A stretch of 64,000 bases of DNA from Candidatus Rokuibacteriota bacterium (GTDB lineage: Bacteria; Methylomirabilota; Methylomirabilia; Rokubacteriales; CSP1-6), in assembly GCA_003220535.1 (NCBI GenBank), contig QHSU01000074.1, positions 16,247 through 80,246 of the forward strand, in the 5' to 3' direction. Below the pieces are notes generated by a model. It had not been told where the DNA came from and ran no database searches. It worked only from the letters and a program-made list of their open reading frames with translations. Shown piece by piece: positions 47,042-53,986 of this stretch. Position numbers and translations under genes: made by a program. How positions within the stretch are numbered: position 1 is the first letter of the stretch; each line of letters opens with the position of its first letter.

Positions 47042-47069
47042 ACTCTATCGACTCGTCTTCCGATTGCAA
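47042..47069 (-). promoter_or_regulatory. Promoter of the agmatinase operon (TTGCAA-N16-TAGAGT)
   Basis: On the minus strand TTGCAA (47069-47064), 16 nt, TAGAGT (47047-47042), then 12 nt to the agmatinase ATG with GGAG inside. The -35 sequence is identical to that of the opposite speD promoter. The pair flanks inverted repeat IR2. Confidence 0.6.
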
Positions 47070-47086
47070 GCAGAAACTGCCGGCTC

Positions 47087-47278
47087 GGCGACGTCGGAGC
47101 GCTGCGGACGCGCTGCCGGGGAGCGGGCGCAGCGGGCTTCGCGAACCGGCGACGTGGGACCCCTGAGTCCCGTCCGCAGCTTGAAGAGCTGCGATGCGGG
47201 CGAGTGGGTGACGGAGCCGGCCGCGGAGCCCGCTGCGCCCGCTCCCCGGCAGCGCGTCCGCAGCGCTCCGAGGTCGCC
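47087..47278. repeat. Long inverted repeat IR2 (58-nt arms, three mismatches) between divergent polyamine operons
   Basis: The left arm 47087-47144 and right arm 47221-47278 are reverse complements at about 55 of 58 positions. The 76-nt spacer contains two smaller hairpins (GGGAC/GTCCC and GCAGCT/AGCTGC). A T7 run begins 9 nt after the right arm. The element lies exactly between the two outward promoters, so neither mRNA should include it unless there is read-through. Confidence 0.85.
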
Positions 47279-47295
47279 GGAAATGCGTTTTTTTC

Positions 47296-47324
47296 TTGCA
47301 ATGGGTAAAAACGGACCCTACAGT
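47296..47324 (+). promoter_or_regulatory. speD promoter (TTGCAA-N17-TACAGT) in an AT-rich island
   Basis: TTGCAA at 47296-47301, 17-nt spacer, TACAGT at 47319-47324. The stretch from 47280 to 47370 is unusually AT-rich for this genome (T7, AAAAA, ATTTTTT runs). Transcription would begin near 47331, giving a leader of about 115 nt before speD. Confidence 0.6.
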
Positions 47325-47330
47325 GAAACA

Positions 47331-47444
47331 AGTTTTCTTTTATAAGCGAAATTTTTTCGAAGGTTTCGAGCGCAATGGCGACGCGAATGGAAGCGTCGCA
47401 GGAGAGGTGCGGTAGATGAACGGATCGAAAGGGGGACCACTGGC
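47331..47444 (+). promoter_or_regulatory. speD mRNA leader with hairpins
   Basis: The inferred leader contains a small CGAAA/TTTCG hairpin in the AT-rich part. It then has a 7-bp hairpin GCGACGC (47378-47384) / GCGTCGC (47393-47399), followed by AGGAGAGG and the ATG of a short upstream ORF. No known riboswitch consensus was recognised. Confidence 0.4.
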
Positions 47445-47448
47445 TTGA
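47416..47448 (+). CDS. 10-codon upstream ORF (possible leader peptide) of speD
   Basis: ATG 47416 opens a 10-residue frame, MNGSKGGPLA, whose TGA (47446-47448) overlaps the TTG start of speD (47445) as TTGA. GGAG lies about 12 nt before its ATG, and its own codons contain AAGGGGG, the apparent ribosome site of speD. This geometry suggests that ribosomes finishing the short ORF restart on speD. It may be a regulatory leader peptide or a chance frame; nothing but position supports it. Confidence 0.4.
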   Translation: MNGSKGGPLA

Positions 47449-47840
47449 ACGCCCTGGGACGACACCTGCTGCTCGAGATGTTCGACTGCGACCCTGACGC
47501 CATCAACAACCTCGAGGCCGTCAAGGGGGCCCTGGTCGAGGCAGCGAAGCGGGCCCAAGCGACCATCGTCGACGTCGTCTTTCACGAGTTCAACCCGTTC
47601 GGCATCAGCGGAGTCGTCGTCATCGCGGAATCCCACCTGGCGATCCACACCTGGCCCGAGTACCGATACGCGGCGGTAGACATCTTCTCCTGTGGTGAAA
47701 CCCTCCAGCCGGAGGTCGCCGCCAACTACCTCGTCGAGCAGTTCGCGGCCGAACGCACCTCGATCGTCGAGATGCAGCGGGGCATGTTCCTCAACTCGGC
47801 GGTGCCGATCGTCAACAAGAGCCCGGTCTCCGTCAGTTGA
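47445..47840 (+). CDS. speD: S-adenosylmethionine decarboxylase proenzyme
   Basis: SpeD makes decarboxylated SAM, the aminopropyl donor for spermidine. The 131-residue class 1B-type protein begins LGRHLLLEMFDCD and contains the self-cleavage site AESHLAIHTWPEY, where the Ser becomes the pyruvoyl group, plus AAVDIFSCGE with the catalytic Cys. TTG 47445 is the only start matching the family N-terminus and has AAGGGGG upstream. The TGA overlaps the TTG of speE in the same TTGA form. Confidence 0.94.
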   Translation: MNALGRHLLLEMFDCDPDAINNLEAVKGALVEAAKRAQATIVDVVFHEFNPFGISGVVVIAESHLAIHTWPEYRYAAVDIFSCGETLQPEVAANYLVEQFAAERTSIVEMQRGMFLNSAVPIVNKSPVSVS

Positions 47841-48757
47841 CCAGGCCGCAGCCCTATAAGTGGTTCTTCGAGACCACGACGGCCTTCGAAGGGCATATGC
47901 ACGCCATCGCCCGGACCCTCGTGGAGACCCAGACCAAGTTCCAGCACGTCGAGATCTTGCAGACGGCCGCGTACGGCAAGACGCTGGTGCTCGACGGGCG
48001 AATCCAGTCCAGCCAGGGTGACGAGTTCATCTACCACGAGGCCCTGGTCCACCCGGGGATGCTGGCCACCGACGGCGCGCCCAGGAGCGCCCTGGTCATC
48101 GGCGGCGGAGAAGGCGCGACGCTCCGGGAGATCCTGAGATACCCCTCCGTCACCCGTGCCGTCATGGTGGACATCGACGGCGAGGTAGTCGAGCTCTGCA
48201 AGACGCACCTGCCCGAGATGCACCGAGGCGCGTTCGACGACCCGCGGACCGAAGTCAGACACGAGGACGCTCGGGCGTACCTGGAGAAGAGCACGGAGCG
48301 CTTCGACTTCATCACGGTCGACCTCGTCGAGCCGCTCGAGGAGGGCCCGGCCTGCATGCTCTTCACGCGGGAGTTCTACACGCTCGTCAGGGACCGGCTC
48401 ACGCCCGGCGGGGCGATGTCGATGCAAGCCGGGATGACTAAGCTCGGCGAGCTCTCCTTCTTCACCTCGATTCACCGGACGCTTCGGGACGTCTTTCCCC
48501 TCGTCGCCGGCTATCAGAGCTTCGTCTCCTGCTTCGGCACCCCGTGGGGGTTCATCGTCGCGTCGAAGAAGATCGACCCCAACCGTCAGGACGCCCGGGC
48601 GGTGGACGCGCTCATCGCCGACCGGATCAAGGGCTCGCTCGAGTACTGGGACGGAGCGACCCACCAGCACGCCTTCGGCCTCCCGAAGTTCATCCGCAAG
48701 GCCATCGCGACGCAGACTCGGGTCGTCACCGACGCGAACCCCCTGATCGTCACCTGA
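47837..48757 (+). CDS. speE: Spermidine synthase (polyamine aminopropyltransferase)
   Basis: SpeE transfers the aminopropyl group from decarboxylated SAM to putrescine. The 306-residue protein has WFFETTTAFEGHMHAI at the start, QTAAYGKTLVLDGRIQSS, the nucleotide site ALVIGGGEGATLREIL, and the catalytic DARAYLEKS and ITVDLVEPLEEGP region. The last is EPLEEGP rather than the common DP-GPA, which may indicate different acceptor preference. Coupled to speD by TTGA overlap. Confidence 0.93.
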   Translation: MTRPQPYKWFFETTTAFEGHMHAIARTLVETQTKFQHVEILQTAAYGKTLVLDGRIQSSQGDEFIYHEALVHPGMLATDGAPRSALVIGGGEGATLREILRYPSVTRAVMVDIDGEVVELCKTHLPEMHRGAFDDPRTEVRHEDARAYLEKSTERFDFITVDLVEPLEEGPACMLFTREFYTLVRDRLTPGGAMSMQAGMTKLGELSFFTSIHRTLRDVFPLVAGYQSFVSCFGTPWGFIVASKKIDPNRQDARAVDALIADRIKGSLEYWDGATHQHAFGLPKFIRKAIATQTRVVTDANPLIVT

Positions 48758-48771
48758 GGGCCTTCCCTTAG

Positions 48772-49038
48772 ATGGCAGCCCAGCGTGGCATCGGGCTGAT
48801 CCTCTTGGTCGTCATCGCGGGCCTGGTCGTCGGCTCGCTGCTCGGTGAGCTTCTCGGTAGCCTTCTCCCCTCGGGCCACGCTCAGGATCTGATCAGCCGC
48901 GGGCCGACGATCGGCCTCACGCCGCCGGCGACGGTCGACTTGAGATTCCTGGCCATGACCTTCGGCGTGAGCCTCAAGGTCAATCTGGTGGGCGTCGTGG
49001 GGGTTGTGCTCGCCGCGGTCGCTCTCCGTCGTCTCTAG
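48772..49038 (+). CDS. DUF4321 small membrane protein
   Basis: This 88-residue protein has two membrane helices (GLILLVVIAGLVVGSLLGEL, and a second near the C-terminus KVNLVGVVGVVLAAVAL) joined by a loop with SRGPTIGLTPPATVDLRF. This matches DUF4321, often found beside maf as here. Function unknown. ATG 48772 lies 14 bp after speE, so it is probably in the speD operon. Confidence 0.75.
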   Translation: MAAQRGIGLILLVVIAGLVVGSLLGELLGSLLPSGHAQDLISRGPTIGLTPPATVDLRFLAMTFGVSLKVNLVGVVGVVLAAVALRRL

Positions 49039-49040
49039 CC

Positions 49041-49191
49041 GGCTCGCCGGGGTGCGGGCGGGGCGCGGGGCGCCTCCCGGGATCCGACGGCTGACATCCC
49101 GATGCGATAGTTTCGTATGCTGAACGCCGACGCAGTCCTGACTACACGGATCCCGGGAGGCGCCCCGCGCCCCGCCCGCACCCCGCCGACC
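49041..49191. repeat. Long inverted repeat IR3 (perfect 37-nt arm core)
   Basis: Arms at 49049-49085 and 49148-49184 are exact reverse complements, with weaker pairing extending the outer ends to about 49041 and 49191. The 62-nt spacer ends with CCTGACTACACGG, the motif shared with IR1, preceded in both by a similar GCA-TC stretch. It lies between the DUF4321 gene and maf. The right arm ends about 12-18 nt before the maf ATG and could sequester its initiation region. Confidence 0.82.
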
Positions 49192-49202
49192 CGACTAGGT
49201 TT

Positions 49203-49787
49203 ATGAGGGTGATCTTGGCGTCTGGGTCCCCGCGACGGCGGGAGCTTCTGCGTGGGATTTGTTCGGGGTTCGAGGTGGCGCCGAGCGAGATCGAGGAGGT
49301 GCTCGAGGGGGGACCGACGGCCCAGGCGGTCGCTGGGCTGGCGCTGAGGAAGGCCAGGGCGGTCGCCGCGCGTGCCGGCGTCGGGGTCGTCATCGCGGCG
49401 GACACGATCGTTGTCATTGACGGTGTGGCACTCGGCAAGCCGTCGGGACCCGAAGAAGCCCGCGCGATGCTCGTCCGCCTGCGCGGGCGGCAGCACAAGG
49501 TCCTCACGGGCGTCGCGCTCATCGACGCCGAGACCGACCGCGCGGATTCCACGACCGTCGTGAGCCGTGTGCTGATGGCGGCGTACGCGGATTCGACGAT
49601 CGAGGCGTACGTGGCATCGGGCTCGCCGCTCGACAAGGCTGGTGCCTACGCGATCCAGGACCTCGACGGCGCACTCGTCGACGGCGTCGTCGGCTCGTAC
49701 ACGAACGTCGTCGGGCTGCCCGTGGAGGCGACGCGCCGGCTCTTGGCGGGATTCGGCGTCGTCGTCAACGAGCGGTCGGGGGCTTGA
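49203..49787 (+). CDS. maf: Maf family nucleoside triphosphate pyrophosphatase
   Basis: Maf enzymes hydrolyse non-canonical or methylated nucleoside triphosphates (dTTP/UTP or m7GTP types). The 194-residue protein has RVILASGSPRRRELL, IAADTIVVIDGVALGKP and the AGAYAIQDLDGALVDGVVGSYTNVVGLP segment. The QD motif in AIQDLDG and GSYTNVVGLP point to the YhdE-like dTTP/UTP type. IR3 lies directly upstream. The 3' end overlaps the convergent gene by 23 nt. Confidence 0.94.
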   Translation: MRVILASGSPRRRELLRGICSGFEVAPSEIEEVLEGGPTAQAVAGLALRKARAVAARAGVGVVIAADTIVVIDGVALGKPSGPEEARAMLVRLRGRQHKVLTGVALIDAETDRADSTTVVSRVLMAAYADSTIEAYVASGSPLDKAGAYAIQDLDGALVDGVVGSYTNVVGLPVEATRRLLAGFGVVVNERSGA

Positions 49788-50718
49788 TCTGAAGCATTTC
49801 CTCGGGACGCGGGATCCGCACCGACTGGGGCAGCGGCGTGTGCGCGCGGATGATCGCGATCGTCTGCTGAACCTGGTCGGCCGAAACCACGCCGTCGGGA
49901 AGGTAGAGCGTGCGGGAGGCCGCAAGCCGGGCCTCGAACTCCTCGGAGTCGCCACCGACGACCCTGGTCGGGAGCCTGCCGGCCAGCTCCTTGGCCTCGG
50001 CGGTCTGGATCCGCTGCTCGGCCTTTCTGAGCGCGCGCACGAGCGCGGACAAGGCGCGGTCCGGCGGGCGGCGGTCGGCGCGTGCAAAGACCGCGGCGTT
50101 CACGGTGGCGGCGCCGAGCGTCGCCGCGGCGGCCCGCGGTGTTCGAAAATCGGCGAGCAGCTTGGCCCGCCCCTGGCCGAGCAGCTGCGTCGCCATCGGC
50201 TCCTGGACGAGCGCCACGTGGACTTCGCCGGAGTCGATCGCGGCGATGAGCCCGCGCCCCCCGAGGCTCGTGACCCTCACCTGGGCGACGCTCACTCCCG
50301 CCCGTGCGAGGAGCCAGCCGAACCAGGCGTGCTCGGGCGCGCCCGGTGTCGTGACCCCGACTCGCAGCGCGGACAGGTCTTCGATGGACCGAACGGTCCC
50401 TGCATGAGGTGCCCCGACCAGCAGCGCGACCGGGGGCGCGGCCGTCAGCCCGAAGACCAGCCGCGGAGCCTGACTGCTCGCCCGAAGGCCGAACCGCAGC
50501 ACGGCCTCGAGCGTCGTTGCGACGATGTCGGCCTGGCCCTGGGCCAGCGCCTCGGCGGCTCCCGATTCGGCGCGAGTGGTCTTGACCGTGACGGCGAGCC
50601 CTTCCTCAGTGAAATAGCCCTCGGCCTCGGCAACCCGGATCGGGAGATATTCGGTTGAGGTGGGCGGGCCGCTCAGAGCGAGCATCAGGGTTTGGAGGAG
50701 GACGATGAGCCCGAGCAT
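49765..50718 (-). CDS. NMT1/SsuA-like ABC transporter solute-binding protein
   Basis: This 317-residue protein belongs to the NitT/TauT/SsuA-type binding proteins: STEYLPIRVAEAEGYFTEEGL near the N-terminus, GQADIVATTLEAVLRFG, LRVGVTTPGAPEHAWFGWLL and SGEVHVALVQEP. The N-terminal hydrophobic stretch (LGLIVLLQTLMLALS) is the signal peptide. I chose ATG 50718; an earlier ATG adds an Arg-rich tail that would spoil it. No permease or ATPase is adjacent, so it may be an orphan. Its start overlaps that of the divergent endonuclease III-like gene by 14 nt. Confidence 0.82.
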   Translation of the reverse strand: MLGLIVLLQTLMLALSGPPTSTEYLPIRVAEAEGYFTEEGLAVTVKTTRAESGAAEALAQGQADIVATTLEAVLRFGLRASSQAPRLVFGLTAAPPVALLVGAPHAGTVRSIEDLSALRVGVTTPGAPEHAWFGWLLARAGVSVAQVRVTSLGGRGLIAAIDSGEVHVALVQEPMATQLLGQGRAKLLADFRTPRAAAATLGAATVNAAVFARADRRPPDRALSALVRALRKAEQRIQTAEAKELAGRLPTRVVGGDSEEFEARLAASRTLYLPDGVVSADQVQQTIAIIRAHTPLPQSVRIPRPEEMLQIKPPTAR

Positions 50719-51439
50719 GGGCTCAGCGCCGCGAGCGCGGTCGGGTCGGCGGGCGAGCCCCGGTCCGCCGCGCGACCGCGTCAAGGCCCGGCTGTTGCGG
50801 CTCTACCGAGCGCTGCTCCGCCGCTTCGGCCGTCAGCGCTGGTGGCCAGGGCGCACGCCCTACGAGGTCGCTGTCGGCGCCGTGCTCACCCAGCACACCG
50901 CGTGGGTCAATGCCGCCCGCGCCATCGCGGCGCTTCGCGCCCGGCGGCTGCTGATGCCTGCGCGGGTGGGCGCCATGGCGAGCTCCGCCCTGTCGCGCGT
51001 AATCCGTCCGGCGGGAACTCACCGGGTGAAGGCGCGCCGGCTCCTGGCCTTGACACGCTGGATCCTGGAGCGCCTCGACGGAAGACTGAATCGGATGCGA
51101 ACGATGCCGCTCGACCCGCTCCGCGCCAGCTTGCTCCAGATCCCGGGGCTTGGTCCGGAGACGGCCGATGCGATTCTGCTCTACGCCGCGGGCCGCCCGG
51201 TGTTCGTCGCCGACGCCTATGCGCGTCGCGTCCTCGCTCGCCACGGCCTGGTCTCGCCGCGGGCGGGATACGAAGAGGTCCGCGCGTGGCTCGAGGCCCA
51301 CCTGCCGTCCGATCCCGTTCTGTTCAACGAGTTTCACGCGCTGCTCGTGGCCGTCGGCAAGTCGAATTGTGGTAGCGCGCCGCGCTGCGAGGGTTGCCCG
51401 CTGCGCTTCGACCTCCGAGGTCGCCGACCCGTCCGTTGA
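50705..51439 (+). CDS. Endonuclease III-like DNA glycosylase (HhH-GPD)
   Basis: The 244-residue protein has the HhH-GPD core: PYEVAVGAVLTQHTAWVNA, the hairpin LLQIPGLGPETADAILLYA and the catalytic Asp in VFVADAYARRVLARHG. The Lys that gives AP-lyase activity in Nth is replaced by Glu (GPETAD), so it is probably monofunctional. The C-terminal cluster region reads NCGSAPRCEGCPLRFDL, with only three of the four iron-sulfur Cys. ATG 50705 follows GGAGGAGG. It resembles the lesser-known endonuclease III-related group rather than true Nth. Confidence 0.83.
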   Translation: MSPSMGSAPRARSGRRASPGPPRDRVKARLLRLYRALLRRFGRQRWWPGRTPYEVAVGAVLTQHTAWVNAARAIAALRARRLLMPARVGAMASSALSRVIRPAGTHRVKARRLLALTRWILERLDGRLNRMRTMPLDPLRASLLQIPGLGPETADAILLYAAGRPVFVADAYARRVLARHGLVSPRAGYEEVRAWLEAHLPSDPVLFNEFHALLVAVGKSNCGSAPRCEGCPLRFDLRGRRPVR

Positions 51440-51442
51440 GCG

Positions 51443-52609
51443 TCAATCGCAGAATTCGGTGAGGACAGCGACGATGCGCTCCGCGGCGTCGGGCACCGCG
51501 AGGGTCCGTGCATGCTCGCCCATCTGCTTCAGCGCCGCCGGGTCGGCGAGGAGTTTCTGCACCTCGTGCACGAGGCGTTCGGCAGTGAGCATCGACTGGG
51601 GGAGCACGACCGCCCCCCCGACACGCTCCACGAGTCGCGCATTCTCTGTCTGCTCGTCCCCCCGCGTTCCGGGCAGCGGCACATAGAGCGCGGGCACGCC
51701 CAGCTGGCAGCACTCGTTCACCGTGCCGGCCCCGGCCCGGGCCACCACCAGCGCCGCCGCGGCGTAGATTCCCGCGAGCTCGTCCCCGACATAGGGCACG
51801 ACCGTGTAGCGGTGGGCCAGGCGAGCCGGCAGCGCAGTGCGTCGCTCCTCGAGCCACTGACGGTCGCCGGTTGCGGGGTTGTCGCCGCACTGGTGGATGA
51901 GCTGCGCCTGCCCGACCAGCGACGGCAACGCCTCACCGACGACCCGATTGATCCGATGAGCGCCCTGCGCGCCCCCGGTGACATACACGAGGGGCACCGC
52001 CGGATCGAGCTGGAAGCGGGCGATGGCGCTCGACCGCGAGCCCGCCCGCAGCTCGGGGCGGAGCGGATTGCCGGTCACGACCACGCGGGATGCGGGAAAG
52101 CAGCCCGCCTTGTCGGGAAACGTGACGGCGATGCGGCGCGCGAATCGCGCGCCGAGCCGATTCGCGAGCCCCGGGACGGCCGTTTGCTCGTGAAGGACGA
52201 CCGGCACGCGCAGCAGGGCCGCGCCGAACATCACCGGCAGTGCGACGAAGCCGCCCGTGCCGAAGACGACTCGGGGGCGCAGGGCTCGCAAGATGCGGAG
52301 GGCGTTCAGCATGCCCGCCGGGACGTTCACGACGAGGTCTGCCACGTTCTGCCCTGCCCAGTAGCGCCGGAGCTTGCCCGTGGAGATGGCGACGTAGGGG
52401 ATGCCGCTCCGTGGCACGCGCTGAGCTTCGATGCCGGAGTGAGAGCCGATCCAGGCGCACGTCCGCGAGCGCTCGCGCAGGAGCGCCGCCACCGCGAGGC
52501 CCGGGCTCGTGTGACCGCCCGTGCCGCCGCCCGCGATGACGACGTCAATTGGAGTTAGCCGTCGGAGCGCCTCCGCAGAGCCTCCGGCGCTCGACGTTCG
52601 GGGGGTCAC
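51443..52609 (-). CDS. murG: UDP-N-acetylglucosamine-lipid pyrophosphoryl-undecaprenol transferase MurG
   Basis: MurG makes lipid II at the inner face of the membrane. The 388-residue product has IAGGGTGGHTSPGLAVA, HEQTAVPGLANRL, YVTGGAQGAHRIN and the donor-site region RAGAGTVNECCQLGVPALYVPLP. The family N-terminus (DVVIAGGGTGG) starts near 52550. The only canonical start is GTG 52609, inside the first unit of a 53-bp tandem repeat, adding about 20 unusual residues; an ATT at the expected position is the alternative. ddl lies upstream, a fragment of the usual dcw cluster order. Confidence 0.92.
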   Translation of the reverse strand: MTPRTSSAGGSAEALRRLTPIDVVIAGGGTGGHTSPGLAVAALLRERSRTCAWIGSHSGIEAQRVPRSGIPYVAISTGKLRRYWAGQNVADLVVNVPAGMLNALRILRALRPRVVFGTGGFVALPVMFGAALLRVPVVLHEQTAVPGLANRLGARFARRIAVTFPDKAGCFPASRVVVTGNPLRPELRAGSRSSAIARFQLDPAVPLVYVTGGAQGAHRINRVVGEALPSLVGQAQLIHQCGDNPATGDRQWLEERRTALPARLAHRYTVVPYVGDELAGIYAAAALVVARAGAGTVNECCQLGVPALYVPLPGTRGDEQTENARLVERVGGAVVLPQSMLTAERLVHEVQKLLADPAALKQMGEHARTLAVPDAAERIVAVLTEFCD

Positions 52610-52763
52610 CCCTGGAGCTCCTGGTCCGCAGAGCCTCCGGCGCTCGACGTTCGGGGGGTCACCCCTGGAGCTCCTGGTCTGCAGAGCCTCCGGCGCTCGA
52701 CGTTCGGGGGGTCACCCCTGGAGCTCCTGGTCTGCAGAGCCTTCGGCGCTCGACGTTCGGGGC
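52575..52763. repeat. 53-bp tandem direct repeat, about 3.5 copies, between ddl and murG
   Basis: Units start at 52575, 52628, 52681 and (partial, slightly diverged) 52734, each beginning CAGAGCCTCCGGCGCTC. They abut directly, differ by only one or two bases and contain the palindromes GGAGCTCC and GGGGTCACCCC. On the minus strand each full unit carries AGGAG followed 8 nt later by GTG, a ready-made initiation site; the last one supplies the apparent murG start. The period of 53 is not a multiple of three. Confidence 0.9.
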
Positions 52764-52799
52764 ATCAGCGCCCGACGCCCTTGTCTTGAGGGCTGTCGG

Positions 52800-53927
52800 T
52801 CACGGGGCGCCTCCCTTGCCCTGGTGACGCTCGAGAGCGAGCTCGATCAGGCGATCCACCAGCGCGCTGTAGCGGAGCCCCGACGCCGCCCACATCTTCG
52901 CGTAGGCGCTCGTCGCGGTGAAGCCGGGGATCGTGTTGATCTCGTTGACCAGCACCCGATCGCCCTCGAGAAAAAAGTCGACGCGGGCCATGCCCGAACA
53001 GTCGATCGCGCGGAAGGCCGCGACGGCCAGCTCACGGAGCTTCTGCATGATCGCGGGCGACACGGGCGCCGGCACCGTGAGCCGCGACTGGCCCTCCAGG
53101 TACTTGGTCGAGTAGTCGTACCACTCGCCGTCGTAGCTGATCTCGCCGGGGAGCGAGGCGATCGGCTCGTCGTTGCCGAGCACGCTCACCTCGATCTCGC
53201 GTGCGCGGACGGCGCGCTCCACGATGATCTTGCGGTCGTGGCGCGCGGCGAGATCGATGGCATCGGCGAGCGCTTCGGCGTCGCGCACCTTGCTGATGCC
53301 GACGCTCGAGCCCAGGTTCGCGGGCTTGACGAAACAGGGAACGCCGACGGTCTCGGCCACACGCGCCGCGATGCGCTCCGGAGCGCGCCGCCATTCGTGC
53401 CGGGCGACCACGAGGTGCTCGACGATAGGCAGGCCGTGCGCCTGGAACACCGCTTTCATCGTGGCCTTGTCCATCCCCACGGCGGAGGCGAGGACGCCCG
53501 CGCCGACGTACGGGACGTCGGCGAGCTCGAAGAGGCCCTGGATCGTGCCGTCCTCGCCGTACGGGCCGTGCAGCATGATCATGACCACGTCGAGCCCCTG
53601 GCGCAGCTCGGGCGGGAGACTGCCGGCGGGCTCCGTGCGCGCGAGACTTTCGACGGAAGCGCTCTCGACGGCCTCGGCGCGGTCGGCGAGGGCCTTCTTC
53701 ACGGCTCCATCGGCATCGTTCGACGGGAGCGCGACGCGCGCTTCGGCCGCCAGCGCCCGGAGGGGGTCGCCGCCGACCACCCAGCGCCCGTTGCGAGCGA
53801 TGCCGATCGGAACGACGGCGTGGCCGCGTTCCTCGAGGGCGGCGATGACCGATGCCGCGGAAGCCAGCGAGACCTCGTGCTCCCCGGAGCGGCCGCCGAA
53901 GACGACGCCCACGCGCAGACGAGGCAT
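52800..53927 (-). CDS. ddl: D-alanine--D-alanine ligase
   Basis: Ddl joins two D-Ala for peptidoglycan stem peptides. The 375-residue product has VGVVFGGRSGEHEVSLASA, the HGPYGEDGTIQGLFE motif, the ATP-grasp segment FVKPANLGSSVGISKV, EISYDGEWYDYSTKYLEG and NEINTIPGFT. The Tyr in the active-site region fits a D-Ala-D-Ala rather than D-Lac enzyme. ATG 53927 is preceded by TAGAAT at 7 nt; an ATG at 53936 overlaps that box. Confidence 0.95.
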   Translation of the reverse strand: MPRLRVGVVFGGRSGEHEVSLASAASVIAALEERGHAVVPIGIARNGRWVVGGDPLRALAAEARVALPSNDADGAVKKALADRAEAVESASVESLARTEPAGSLPPELRQGLDVVMIMLHGPYGEDGTIQGLFELADVPYVGAGVLASAVGMDKATMKAVFQAHGLPIVEHLVVARHEWRRAPERIAARVAETVGVPCFVKPANLGSSVGISKVRDAEALADAIDLAARHDRKIIVERAVRAREIEVSVLGNDEPIASLPGEISYDGEWYDYSTKYLEGQSRLTVPAPVSPAIMQKLRELAVAAFRAIDCSGMARVDFFLEGDRVLVNEINTIPGFTATSAYAKMWAASGLRYSALVDRLIELALERHQGKGGAP

Positions 53928-53934
53928 AGAAGTC

Positions 53935-53940
53935 ATTCTA
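53935..53940 (-). promoter_or_regulatory. Putative -10 box TAGAAT, 7 nt before ddl
   Basis: On the minus strand TAGAAT (53940-53935), 7 nt, then ATG 53927, with no ribosome site between. This suggests a leaderless mRNA. Confidence 0.45.
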
Positions 53941-53986
53941 GCAGCAGATGAGGCGCCGACCGTCCGGTCGCGGTCGGCCCCGGCGG

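Noticed and set aside
47145..47220. Known riboswitch in the IR2 spacer
   Set aside because: Small hairpins exist, but no SAM, guanidine or PreQ1 consensus was recognised, and the segment lies outside both predicted transcripts.
52575..52763. CRISPR array
   Set aside because: The 53-bp units abut directly with no spacers and no cas genes are near; it is a simple tandem repeat.
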